Below are positions 9,323 to 17,609 of a stretch of 64,000 nucleotides of DNA, in pieces. The notes beneath the pieces are model-generated. The model searched no databases, had not been told where the DNA came from, and saw only the letters and a list, made by a program, of their open reading frames with translations. The DNA is taken from contig JAIEPH010000015.1 in NCBI GenBank assembly GCA_019749805.1, positions 1-64,000 of the forward strand, read 5' to 3'. How positions within the stretch are numbered: the first letter of the stretch is position 1; the number at the start of each line of letters is the position of its first letter. The position numbers were made by a program, and so were the translations under genes. This DNA comes from Mycobacteriaceae bacterium (GTDB lineage Bacteria > Actinomycetota > Actinomycetes > Mycobacteriales > Mycobacteriaceae).

Positions 9323-9961
9323 ATGCAGGTGCAGCATCTGATCGAGGTCATGCCCGCGTTCTTGCTCGCGTGCGTGATACTCGCCGCACTCCCAGGCCCG
9401 GCGACCGCGCTGTTCCTGCACCGCTCCGTTCGGGACGGCCGTGCGGCCGGGCTGGCGGCCGTCGTCGGCAATGAGATCGGGATTCTGACGTGGACCCTGG
9501 CCGGTGGCGCGGGGCTGTCGGTGCTGTTGATGGCCAATCGCGCGCTGTCACTGGCTCTGCACGTCGTCGGCGCAGCCGTTCTGATCTGGCTCGGCGTCAG
9601 CGCATGGCGCAACGCGAAACGTCCCGACGAGATCGAGGTGCCGCGCCCACCGCGCGGTAGGACCCCGGCGGCGGCGTTCCGCGCGGCGCTGCTGTCCATC
9701 GCCGCCAATCCGAAGGCAGCCGCGTTCGGGATCGTGGTGCTGCCGCAGTTCTTGCCGTCGAGCGGACCACTGATTCCGACGCTGCTGGCGCTCGCCGCCA
9801 TTCAGCTGGTCATCGATACGACGTGGTGCGCCGGCGTGGTTCTCGCCGCCGATCGTGCCCGAAACGTGTTGGGGCGAGCCCATATTCGCCGCCGTATCGA
9901 ACGCGTCATGGGTGTGGCGCTGGTGGCGTTGGGCCTGGGACTGGCGGCCGACCCGCGCTAG
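9323..9961 (+). CDS. LysE/RhtB-family amino acid exporter
   Basis: A 212-residue membrane protein with about six TM segments. It has the family pattern: LPGPATALF near the N terminus (about 24-32), the GxxxG-type GRAAGLAAVVGNEIG, and NPKAAAF in the middle of the chain. Members export amino acids or small metabolites; the substrate cannot be read from sequence. It follows the PrsW gene by 30 bp on the same strand and may be co-transcribed. Its stop codon shares the tetranucleotide CTAG with the stop of the convergent polA gene. Confidence 0.85.
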   Translation: MQVQHLIEVMPAFLLACVILAALPGPATALFLHRSVRDGRAAGLAAVVGNEIGILTWTLAGGAGLSVLLMANRALSLALHVVGAAVLIWLGVSAWRNAKRPDEIEVPRPPRGRTPAAAFRAALLSIAANPKAAAFGIVVLPQFLPSSGPLIPTLLALAAIQLVIDTTWCAGVVLAADRARNVLGRAHIRRRIERVMGVALVALGLGLAADPR

Positions 9962-12666
9962 TGGGCCGCGGCGTCCCAGCTTCGGCCGTAGCCGACGGAC
10001 ACCTCCAGCGGCACGTCGAGCGGATAGGCGGTACCCATCTGCTCTCGGACCAGCTTCTCGACCGCATCGCGCTCACCGTCGGCGATCTCGAAAAGCAGCT
10101 CGTCGTGGACCTGTAGCAGCATCCGCGATGTCAGCTCGGCGTCCTTGAGGGCGGTGTCGACGTTGATCATCGCGACCTTGATGATGTCGGCGGCGCTGCC
10201 CTGGATCGGCGCGTTGAGCGCGGCGCGTTCGGCGGCCTCGCGCACGTTGCGGTTGCTGCTGTCCAGTTCCGGCAAGTAGCGGCGACGCCCGAACACCGTC
10301 GACGTGTAGCCGTCCTTGCGTGCCTGATCGACGACGTCGCGCAGGTAATCGCGGATACCACCGAACCGGTCGAAGTACTGCTCCATCTGCTCTTTGGCTT
10401 CCTCGGTGCTGATCTTCAGCTGCGCGGCCAGGCCGTACGCGCTCAGCCCGTAGGCGAGCCCGTAAGACATCGCCTTCACCCGGCGCCGCAACTCCGCGGT
10501 GACCTCGTCGAGGGGTACGCCGAACGCCCGTGCTGCGACGAACGAATGCAAGTCTTCGCCGGTATTAAAGGCTTCAAGCACGCCTTCATCTTTCGAGAGG
10601 TGCGCCATGATGCGCATCTCGATCTGGCTGTAGTCGGCCGTCATGAGCTCGGCGTAACCCTTGCCGACGACGAATGCGTCCCGGATACGGCGGCCCGCTT
10701 CGGTGCGGATCGGGATGTTCTGCAGGTTCGGCTCGGTCGACGAAAGCCGGCCCGTGGCGGCGATCGTCTGGTTGAACGTCGTATGAATCCGCCCGTCTGC
10801 GGCCACAGCTGCCAGCAGCCCGTCGACGGTGACCTTAAGTCGGGTTGCGTCGCGGTGCGCCAGCAGATGCTGCAGGAACGGATGACCGGTTTTGTCGAAA
10901 AGACTCTGCAGCGCATCCGCGTCGGTGGTGTAGCCGGTCTTGGTCCGTTTGGTCTTGGGCATCTCCAACTCGTCGAACAGCACGACTTGGAGCTGTTTCG
11001 GTGAGCCGAGATTGATCTGCTTGCCGATCACCGCATACGCCGCTTCGGCGGCGTCGCGGATCTGATCGGCGAACTCGCTCTGCAGTTCCGCAAGTTGCTT
11101 CAGGTCCACGGCGATGCCCGCGGATTCCATCTCCGCGAGCGCGCGCTGCACCGGCAGCTCCATGTTGCCCAGCAGCGCCGATGAGTCGATGCGCGCCAGT
11201 TCCTCGTCCAGAGCGTCGGCGAGGTCCATCACCGCGCTCGCACGCAGGATAACCGTCTGGACCGCCTGTTCGTCAACGCCGTCGGTATCATCGAGCAGCG
11301 AAAGCTGTTGCTGCTCAGGGTTATCAGCACGGAGTTCACGTTTCAGGTACCGCAGCGACAGGTCGTCGAGCGCGAAACTGCGTTGACCAGGGCGCACCAG
11401 ATAGGCGGCGAGCGCGGTGTCGGACGTGACGCCGGCGAGCTTCCAGCCGCGACCCTCGAGGTCGTGCATCGCCAGCTTGGCCTCATGCAGTGCCTTCGGT
11501 TGGCTCGGATCGGCCAGCCACGACGCGAGCGCGGCCTCGTCGTCGGACTGCAGCGTCGCGGTGTCGAGGTACCGACCGTCACCGTCTGCTGCGACGATCG
11601 CCAACGCGGTGGCGTCGGCGTCGAATGCCAAATGCGTACCGACAACGGCCATCCCGAACCGCTTACCGGATCCGTGTTCGGCCAGCCACGCCGCCAACTC
11701 GCCGGACTCCAGCGCGCCGCCGCGCACGTCGAAGCCCTGATCGACTTCGGGGTCCGCGGAGGCCAGCGTGTCGAACAGCCTGTCGCGCAATACCCGGAAT
11801 TCGAGGTCGTCGAACAGGCGATGGATCTGGTCGCGATCCCACGGCTGCATCCGTAACGTGTCGGGCGTCTGGGCGAGCGGGACGTCCTTGACCAGATCGG
11901 TGAGTTCCCGGTTGAGGACGACGGACGACAGATTCGCCCGCAGCGCGTCGCCGACCTTGCCCTTGACGGTGTCCACCTGGTCGACCAGCGTCTGTAGCGA
12001 CCCATACTCGGCGATCCACTTCGTGGCGGTCTTCTCCCCCACACCGGGGATGCCGGGCAGGTTGTCGCTCGGGTCGCCGCGCAGGGCCGCGAAGTCGGGA
12101 TACTGCTGCGGGGTCAGCCCGTATTTCTCCAGCACAGCGTCCGGGGTGAACCGAGTCAGCTCGCTGACGCCCTTGCGCGGGTACAGGATCGTCACGTCGT
12201 CGCTGACCAGCTGTAGCGAGTCACGGTCACCCGTGACCACCAAGACCCGATAGCCGGCGTCCTCGGCCTGCGTTGCCAACGTGGCGATCACGTCGTCGGC
12301 CTCGAAGCCGGGCTCGGCCAGCACTGTGATGCCGAGCGCGCCCAGCACCTCCTTGGTGATGTCGATCTGGCCGCGGAACTCATCGGGGGTGGCCGACCGG
12401 CCCGCCTTGTACTCGGGGTACTTCTCCAGGCGGAACGTCTGCCGCGACACGTCGAACGCTGCGGCGATATGGGTGGGCTGCTCGTCGCGCAGCAGGTTGA
12501 TCAGCATCGCGGTGAAGCCGTACACCGCGTTGGTGGTCAGGCCGCCCTGGGTCTTGAAGTTCTCGGCGGGCAGCGCGTAAAACGCCCGAAACGCCAACGA
12601 ATTGCCGTCCAACAGCATCAATGTCGGCTTTTCGGTGGCCTTCTCAGTCGTTGCGCTCGCGATCAC
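9958..12666 (-). CDS. polA: DNA polymerase I
   Basis: Repair and Okazaki-fragment polymerase of 902 residues. The N-terminal FEN-like 5-prime nuclease domain (about 1-300) has intact acidic motifs (LLDGNSLAFR, EADDVIATLA, TGDRDSLQLVSD). The middle 3-prime exonuclease-like domain lacks the usual DEDD acidic residues and is expected to be inactive, as in other mycobacteria. The polymerase domain has motif A DYSQIEMRIMAH, motif B RRRVKAMSYGLAYG and motif C VHDELLFE. The GTG start is set by TAGAGT lying 6 nt upstream, predicting a leaderless mRNA. Confidence 0.97.
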   Translation of the reverse strand: MIASATTEKATEKPTLMLLDGNSLAFRAFYALPAENFKTQGGLTTNAVYGFTAMLINLLRDEQPTHIAAAFDVSRQTFRLEKYPEYKAGRSATPDEFRGQIDITKEVLGALGITVLAEPGFEADDVIATLATQAEDAGYRVLVVTGDRDSLQLVSDDVTILYPRKGVSELTRFTPDAVLEKYGLTPQQYPDFAALRGDPSDNLPGIPGVGEKTATKWIAEYGSLQTLVDQVDTVKGKVGDALRANLSSVVLNRELTDLVKDVPLAQTPDTLRMQPWDRDQIHRLFDDLEFRVLRDRLFDTLASADPEVDQGFDVRGGALESGELAAWLAEHGSGKRFGMAVVGTHLAFDADATALAIVAADGDGRYLDTATLQSDDEAALASWLADPSQPKALHEAKLAMHDLEGRGWKLAGVTSDTALAAYLVRPGQRSFALDDLSLRYLKRELRADNPEQQQLSLLDDTDGVDEQAVQTVILRASAVMDLADALDEELARIDSSALLGNMELPVQRALAEMESAGIAVDLKQLAELQSEFADQIRDAAEAAYAVIGKQINLGSPKQLQVVLFDELEMPKTKRTKTGYTTDADALQSLFDKTGHPFLQHLLAHRDATRLKVTVDGLLAAVAADGRIHTTFNQTIAATGRLSSTEPNLQNIPIRTEAGRRIRDAFVVGKGYAELMTADYSQIEMRIMAHLSKDEGVLEAFNTGEDLHSFVAARAFGVPLDEVTAELRRRVKAMSYGLAYGLSAYGLAAQLKISTEEAKEQMEQYFDRFGGIRDYLRDVVDQARKDGYTSTVFGRRRYLPELDSSNRNVREAAERAALNAPIQGSAADIIKVAMINVDTALKDAELTSRMLLQVHDELLFEIADGERDAVEKLVREQMGTAYPLDVPLEVSVGYGRSWDAAAH

Positions 12667-12672
12667 GGCCCT

Positions 12673-12678
12673 ACTCTA
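12673..12678 (-). promoter_or_regulatory. -10 box of polA
   Basis: TAGAGT on the minus strand, 6 nt before GTG 12666; consistent with transcription starting at the start codon. Confidence 0.5.
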
Positions 12679-12707
12679 TGCACGGCCGCCGACACGCTGT
12701 ACCCCGA

Positions 12708-13085
12708 TCAGTAGCCGAGGAACTTGCGGAACTGCTGGCCGACGGCCATCGACTGGCCCATCCGCTGCGCCCAGCCGTCGAGTGCGGCCTTCGTGTCCGC
12801 CGGATCCCAGCCGCGCTCCTGGGCGAGGGTGATCATGCCGGCCTCGTCGTTGATGCCGCGGGCCTGCGCGTCGCGAGCCAACTCGGCATAGTCCTGCAGC
12901 GAGATGCCGTTGATGGGCTGCCAGATGGGGTCGTCCGTCGACACCGAACGCGTCGAAGGGCCACCCAGAATGGCGGGGTCGATCGGTCCGGCGCCGCGGA
13001 CGTGCACCTGTCCGTCATTCTGCGGCGGAGCGAATGCCTGACTGGCCTGCTGCGCCGCCTGCTTCGCCTTGTCGAAGAATCCCAT
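12708..13085 (-). CDS. Conserved mycobacterial hypothetical protein
   Basis: A 125-residue soluble, Gln/Ala-rich protein starting MGFFDKAKQAAQQASQAF, probably an amphipathic helix. A conserved-looking core follows (DPIWQPINGISLQDYAELA, then WDPADTKAALDGWAQRMGQSMAVGQQFRKFLGY at the end). No catalytic motif or signal peptide. The helical lead followed by a globular end is common in small mycobacterial proteins of unknown role. It lies 42 bp upstream of polA on the same strand, but polA has its own promoter in that gap. ATG 13085 was preferred over an upstream in-frame start because the upstream stretch is basic and unlike the rest. Confidence 0.75.
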   Translation of the reverse strand: MGFFDKAKQAAQQASQAFAPPQNDGQVHVRGAGPIDPAILGGPSTRSVSTDDPIWQPINGISLQDYAELARDAQARGINDEAGMITLAQERGWDPADTKAALDGWAQRMGQSMAVGQQFRKFLGY

Positions 13086-13204
13086 TGGTGGTCTCCAATC
13101 TCGTGGGCGCCTCCGCACTGGCAGCGCCGGTGCACTCAGTAGAAACCGTGGCCGCGGCTACCGATCCCAATTTGCAGATCCACCGCCGGGAGAGCCGACC
13201 GAAC

Positions 13205-13218
13205 TGGAACACGTTTCA
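13205..13218 (+). promoter_or_regulatory. KstR-type operator motif
   Basis: TGGAACACGTTTCA fits TNNAACNNGTTNNA, the core of the mycobacterial KstR (cholesterol catabolism repressor) site. It lies in a larger 6-bp inverted repeat (GAACTG 13201-13206, CAGTTC 13217-13222) and just upstream of the -10 box of the DUF35/thiolase pair. Confidence 0.65.
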
Positions 13219-13237
13219 GTTCTGCCACCGGGTTGGA

Positions 13238-13243
13238 TAGGCT
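13238..13243 (+). promoter_or_regulatory. -10 box of the DUF35/thiolase operon
   Basis: TAGGCT, 6 nt before GTG 13250. The KstR-type motif sits about 20 bp upstream, so a bound repressor would cover the -35 zone. Confidence 0.55.
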
Positions 13244-13249
13244 GACCGC

Positions 13250-13687
13250 GTGTCAGCATCTACTCAGCCCGCGGTCGACGGGTGGTTCGCCACCGACGAA
13301 TCGGGTGCCGCGTATCTGATCGGCAGCAAGTGCCATCTGTGCGGGACGTTCGTCTTCCCGCCGCGTGCCAACAATTGCCCCAATCCGGCCTGTGACGGCG
13401 ACGAGTTGGCCCAGGTCCCGCTGTCCCGGCGGGGAACGCTGTGGAGCTACACCGAAAATCGTTATGCCCCACCGCCTCCGTATCCGTCGCCGGATCCGTT
13501 TGAGCCGTTCGCCGTGGCCGCCGTTCAGCTTGCCGATGAGGGCATCATCGTGTTGGGCAAGGTTGTCGAGGGCACCCTCGCGGCTGACTTGAAGGTCGGC
13601 ATCGAGATGGAACTGACCACCATGCCGCTGTTCGTCGACGACGACGGCATCGAGCGCGTCGTACACGCCTGGAGGATCGCGTCATGA
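13250..13687 (+). CDS. Zn-ribbon/OB-fold (DUF35) acyl-CoA-binding protein
   Basis: A 145-residue protein with a rubredoxin-like zinc ribbon (CHLCG at 29-33 and CPNPAC at about 43-48) followed by an OB fold that ends VVHAWRIAS. DUF35 proteins act as partner subunits of thiolase-like enzymes, supplying substrate tunnels (for example ChsH2-DUF35 with Ltp2). Its ORF overlaps the next gene by 4 bp (ATGA), so the two products are probably made together. Ortholog of Rv1628c by position. The KstR-type site upstream suggests sterol-linked expression. Confidence 0.9.
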   Translation: MSASTQPAVDGWFATDESGAAYLIGSKCHLCGTFVFPPRANNCPNPACDGDELAQVPLSRRGTLWSYTENRYAPPPPYPSPDPFEPFAVAAVQLADEGIIVLGKVVEGTLAADLKVGIEMELTTMPLFVDDDGIERVVHAWRIAS

Positions 13688-14883
13688 GTCCAGAACCGGT
13701 GTACATCCTGGGTGCAGGCATGCACCCGTGGGGCAAGTGGGGCCGCGACTTCACCGAATACGGCGTCGTCGCAGCCCGAGCCGCGCTGGCGGAGGCCGGC
13801 CTGGATTGGCGCCAGATCCAGCTCGTCGCGGGTGCCGACACGATCCGCAACGGATATCCGGGCTTCGTCGCTGGCGCCACGTTCGCGCAGAAGCTGGGCT
13901 GGAACGGCGTTCCGGTCACCTCGAGCTACGCGGCGTGCGCCAGCGGCTCGCAGGCGCTGCAGAGCGCGCGGGCGCAGATCCTGGCGGGCTTCTGCGACGT
14001 CGCGCTGGTGATCGGTGCGGACACCACCCCCAAGGGGTTCTTCGCCCCGGTCGGCGGTGAACGCAAGAACGACCCCGACTGGCAGCGTTTCCATCTGATC
14101 GGTGCGACGAACACCGTGTACTTCGCGCTGCTGGCGCGCCGTCGCATGGACCTCTACGGCGCGACGCTCGAGGACTTCGCCCAGGTGAAGGTCAAGAACG
14201 CCAAGCACGGGCTGGACAATCCGAACGCACGGTACCGCAAGGAAAGCTCGGTCGAAGACGTGCTGGCCAGCCCGGTGGTCTCCGATCCGCTTCGCCTGCT
14301 TGACATTTGCGCCACCTCCGACGGAGCGGCCGCGTTGATCGTGACCAGCAAGTCATTCGCCGAGAAGCATCTCGGGTCGCTCGAGGGTGTGCCTTCGGTG
14401 CGTGCGGTGAGCCTCCAGACCCCGCAGTACCCGCAGCACCTTCCGGAATTGCCGGACATCGCAACGGATTCCACCGCGGCGGTGCCCGCACCGGATCGGG
14501 TGTTCAAGGATCAGATCCTCGACGCCGCCTATGCCGAGGCAGGAATCGGACCCGAAGACCTCAGCCTCGCCGAGGTGTACGACCTGTCCACCGCGCTGGA
14601 GCTCGACTGGTACGAGCACCTCGGGCTGTGCCCCAAGGGTGAGGCGGAGCAGTTGCTGCGCAGTGGCGCGACGACCATCGGGGGCAGGATCCCGGTCAAC
14701 GCATCGGGTGGTCTGGCCTGCTTCGGTGAGGCCATTCCCGCCCAGGCGATCGCGCAGGTCTGCGAGCTCACCTGGCAGCTCAAGGGACAGGCCACCGGCC
14801 GTCAGGTCGACGGAGCCAAGGTCGGCGTCACCGCCAACCAGGGATTGTTCGGACACGGCTCGTCGGTGGTCGTCGCGCGATAG
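13684..14883 (+). CDS. SCP-x/Ltp-type thiolase (lipid-transfer protein)
   Basis: 399-residue thiolase-fold enzyme with the nucleophile region SYAACASGSQAL (about 80-91) and C-terminal motifs NASGGLACFGEAIPAQ and QGLFGHGSSVVV. Such Ltp proteins catalyse thiolytic or retro-aldol carbon-carbon cleavage in acyl-CoA side-chain breakdown, usually as a complex with a DUF35 protein, which here is the overlapping upstream gene. The position matches Rv1627c, remembered as a member of the KstR regulon. The exact substrate is not evident. Confidence 0.88.
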   Translation: MSPEPVYILGAGMHPWGKWGRDFTEYGVVAARAALAEAGLDWRQIQLVAGADTIRNGYPGFVAGATFAQKLGWNGVPVTSSYAACASGSQALQSARAQILAGFCDVALVIGADTTPKGFFAPVGGERKNDPDWQRFHLIGATNTVYFALLARRRMDLYGATLEDFAQVKVKNAKHGLDNPNARYRKESSVEDVLASPVVSDPLRLLDICATSDGAAALIVTSKSFAEKHLGSLEGVPSVRAVSLQTPQYPQHLPELPDIATDSTAAVPAPDRVFKDQILDAAYAEAGIGPEDLSLAEVYDLSTALELDWYEHLGLCPKGEAEQLLRSGATTIGGRIPVNASGGLACFGEAIPAQAIAQVCELTWQLKGQATGRQVDGAKVGVTANQGLFGHGSSVVVAR

Positions 14884-14892
14884 ATTCGGTCG

Positions 14893-15741
14893 GTGACCAC
14901 GATCGAATCCGTTGAGCCCCTTCCCTTCATCGAGGGCATCGTCTACGGCGAAGGGCCACGATGGCACAACGGCCGGTTGTGGTTCAGCGACGGACCCGCG
15001 GGCAAAGTGTATTCCGTCGGCGAGACCGGTGACCTCATCGTTGAGGCCGAGGTCGAGAAGGCTTCGGGGCTCGGCTGGCTTCCCGACGGGACGCTGGTGG
15101 TGTCCGGCCTCATGGACGCGCACGTACATCACGTCGACGCACAGGGCACCGTGGTGGCGACATTCGACCTCGGCGACCTCGCCTGGTCCACGAACGACCT
15201 GCTCGTCACTCCCGGCGGGCACGCCTATGTCGACATGTATCGGGTGGACGATTCCGGGCTGACGGGACACATCGGTCTTGTCGGCGTCGACGGCGCCGTC
15301 AGGGTTGTCGCAAGCGGTCTTGATGTGCCGAATTGCCTCGCCCTCCTGCCGGACGGATCGACTCTCGTCGTCAGTGAGACGAACGGTTCCCGGATCCTGG
15401 CGTTCCCGACTGAACCCGACGGCGGCCTCGGAGCGCCGAGCGTTTTCGCCGACCTCGGTCCGGATCGTCATCCCGACGGCCTCTGCGTGGACATCGAAGG
15501 TGCGGTCTGGGTCGGCTGCTACGACACCGGTGAGTTCCTCCGAATCATCCAGGGCGGCACCATCACCCATCGCGTCGAGGTCGACCCCGGGTGGGCGATC
15601 GCGCCTGCCCTCGGCGGTGCCGACGGGCGCACTCTGTACATGGTGATCGATGAAACCACCGTGGAAGGTCTCATGGTTGGCGAGTCGACGGGATGGATCA
15701 TGCAAGCACGGGTCGACGTGCCCGGTGCGGGATCGCCCTAG
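14893..15741 (+). CDS. SMP-30/gluconolactonase-like hydrolase
   Basis: 282-residue six-bladed beta-propeller of the SMP-30/LRE family. Probable metal ligands: Glu in YGEGPRWHNGRLWFSD (about 16-31), Asn in WSTNDLLV and VPNCLALLPDG, Asp in HPDGLCVDIEGAVWVG. Family members hydrolyse lactones or phosphotriester-like substrates. The start is GTG 14893, 9 bp after the thiolase stop, so it may be read from the KstR-type promoter; a role on a sterol- or lipid-derived lactone is an inference only. Confidence 0.85.
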   Translation: MTTIESVEPLPFIEGIVYGEGPRWHNGRLWFSDGPAGKVYSVGETGDLIVEAEVEKASGLGWLPDGTLVVSGLMDAHVHHVDAQGTVVATFDLGDLAWSTNDLLVTPGGHAYVDMYRVDDSGLTGHIGLVGVDGAVRVVASGLDVPNCLALLPDGSTLVVSETNGSRILAFPTEPDGGLGAPSVFADLGPDRHPDGLCVDIEGAVWVGCYDTGEFLRIIQGGTITHRVEVDPGWAIAPALGGADGRTLYMVIDETTVEGLMVGESTGWIMQARVDVPGAGSP

Positions 15742-15743
15742 AT

Positions 15744-16058
15744 ATGGCGACTCAAGACGATTGGGCACCGGACGCATGCACGCTGCCGACTTCTGAACGC
15801 CCACTGCGGATAGCCGAATTCGGCGACCTCTTCGGCCACGTGCTGCGCTGGACCCGTTCCGAGACCACGCGACTGGACTTGGTGCTGCCGTCCGACATCG
15901 AGTCGGCTGCCCGCGATCTGGCGCGGCGTGAGAGTGAATGTTGTTCGTTCTTCATGTTCACGTTCGATCTTGTCGGCGAGAACATCGTCATGCACATCTG
16001 TGTTCCGCCGAGTCAGGTTGCGGTCCTCGACGCCATCGAGACCCGCGTCGAGGGCTAG
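15744..16058 (+). CDS. Small conserved protein with Cys-Cys motif
   Basis: 104 residues with the signature RRESECCSFFMFTF at about 65-78 and an N-terminal segment ACTLPTSERPLRIAEF. From memory, similar small proteins occur beside MerR-type metal regulators in actinobacteria, and the vicinal cysteines would suit thiol or metal chemistry, but the function is unknown and no MerR gene is nearby. ATG 15744 starts 2 bp after the lactonase stop, suggesting co-transcription. Its stop shares CTAG with the convergent livF stop. Confidence 0.75.
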   Translation: MATQDDWAPDACTLPTSERPLRIAEFGDLFGHVLRWTRSETTRLDLVLPSDIESAARDLARRESECCSFFMFTFDLVGENIVMHICVPPSQVAVLDAIETRVEG

Positions 16059-16798
16059 GCGACGCCGAGGTAGGCAGCGCGAATGCTGTCGTCCGCCAAC
16101 AGCTCCCGTGCATTTCCGCTGCGGGTGACCTCGCCGGTCTCCAATATATAGGCGCGGTCGGATCGGCTCAGCGCCTGCTGGGCGTTCTGCTCCACCAGCA
16201 GCACCGTGGTCCCGCTGGCGTTGATCTCGGCGATGATCTTGAAGATCTGCGATATCACCATCGGCGCCAAACCCATGGACGGCTCGTCGAGTAGAAGGAC
16301 TCGCGGTCGCGCCATCAGCGCACGACCGATCGCCAGCATCTGCTGCTCACCGCCCGACAGGGTTCCGCCGACCTGAGTGCGGCGTTCGGCCAGCCGCGGG
16401 AACGTCTCCAAAATCCAGTCAAGTCGCTGGCGATGTTCGGCCTTCGAGCCAAATCGCCTTCCATAGCAGCCCATTTCAAGGTTCTCGAGCACGGTCATAC
16501 CCGGAAACACGCCGCGGCCCTCCGGCGCTTGCACCAAACCTCGTGTGACTCGATGGTGTGCCTTCATCTTCGAAATGTCTTCTCCGTCGAACCACACCGA
16601 ACCCGACGTCAACGACAGCAGGCCAGAAATCGCGCGCATCGTCGTCGTCTTGCCCGCCCCGTTGGAGCCCAGCAGGGTCACCAGTTCGGCCTCCCGCACC
16701 TGCAGCGAAACGCCGTGTAGCGCACGGATCCGACCGTATTGCACGACGAGGTCGCGCACCTCGAGCAAAATCGGCCTGTCATCATTCGATGTCGTCAT
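16055..16798 (-). CDS. livF: Branched-chain amino acid ABC transporter ATPase LivF
   Basis: 247-residue ABC ATPase with Walker A GSNGAGKTT, the LivF-type Q-loop segment LVQAPEGRGVFPGMTVLENL, signature LSGGEQQM, Walker B VLLLDEPSMGL and the switch histidine region LLVEQNAQQAL. It powers HAA-family uptake with LivG. Last gene of the operon; ATG 16798 lies inside the end of livG (17-bp overlap), indicating translational coupling. Confidence 0.95.
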   Translation of the reverse strand: MTTSNDDRPILLEVRDLVVQYGRIRALHGVSLQVREAELVTLLGSNGAGKTTTMRAISGLLSLTSGSVWFDGEDISKMKAHHRVTRGLVQAPEGRGVFPGMTVLENLEMGCYGRRFGSKAEHRQRLDWILETFPRLAERRTQVGGTLSGGEQQMLAIGRALMARPRVLLLDEPSMGLAPMVISQIFKIIAEINASGTTVLLVEQNAQQALSRSDRAYILETGEVTRSGNARELLADDSIRAAYLGVA

Positions 16799-17609
16799 CT
16801 GGCACTCCCAAATACGCCGCAATGACCTTGGGGTCTTCGCGGATCTCGGCCGGCAGGCCGTCGGCGATCTTGCGGCCGAACTCCAGCACGACGATGCGGT
16901 CCGTCACCCCCATGACCAGCCGCATGTCGTGCTCGATGAGTAGCACCGTGTAGCCGTCGTCTCGGATCCTCTGAATCAGCTCGATCAACGCGGCTTTCTC
17001 GCGCGGATTGAATCCCGCTGCAGGCTCGTCGAGGCACAGCAGCTTCGGTTCGGTGGCCAGCGCGCGGGCGATCTCCAACCGCCGTTGATCGCCGTAGGGC
17101 AGGTTCTTTGCTTTCTCCTCGCCGCGATGAGCGATCCCGACGAAATGCAGCAGGGCCGCCGAGCGCTCGATCGCCGAGCGCTCCTCCCGGCGATGGCGCG
17201 GAGTACGCACGAGCGCACCCGGCACCGAGGTGAAGTGCCTCGCGTCCGTGCCGACCATGACGTTCTCCAGCGCGGTCATCTCGCCCCAGAGCCGGATGTT
17301 CTGGAAAGTACGGGCGATGCCCCGACGGGTGATCTGGTGGCGTTTGATGCGACCCAGCGGCGCGCCGTCGAACGTCACCGTGCCGGACGTGGGCCGATAC
17401 ACCCCGGTAATGGCGTTGAAGCAGGTTGTCTTGCCCGCGCCGTTCGGACCGATCATTCCGAGGATCTCGCCGCGTCGAATATCGAAGGTGACCGAGTCCA
17501 GCGCGGTCAGACCGCCGAACTTGACCGTCAAATCCTTTGTCTGCAGCAGTGTTTCGCCCTCGGCCGCCTCGATCTCACGGTGGACGCCTGCCAGTTCCTC
17601 GATACTCAT
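16782..17609 (-). CDS. livG: Branched-chain amino acid ABC transporter ATPase LivG
   Basis: 275-residue ATPase with Walker A GPNGAGKTT, the LivG hallmark GIARTFQNIRLWGEMTALENV, the signature-like LPYGDQRRLEIARAL (the LSGGQ is degenerate, as normal for LivG), Walker B LLCLDEPAAGFNP and LIEHDM. Partner of LivF in an HAA-type importer. ATG 17609 was chosen because it overlaps the livM stop (ATGA); longer in-frame extensions upstream are shadows of livM. Confidence 0.95.
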   Translation of the reverse strand: MSIEELAGVHREIEAAEGETLLQTKDLTVKFGGLTALDSVTFDIRRGEILGMIGPNGAGKTTCFNAITGVYRPTSGTVTFDGAPLGRIKRHQITRRGIARTFQNIRLWGEMTALENVMVGTDARHFTSVPGALVRTPRHRREERSAIERSAALLHFVGIAHRGEEKAKNLPYGDQRRLEIARALATEPKLLCLDEPAAGFNPREKAALIELIQRIRDDGYTVLLIEHDMRLVMGVTDRIVVLEFGRKIADGLPAEIREDPKVIAAYLGVPDDDIE

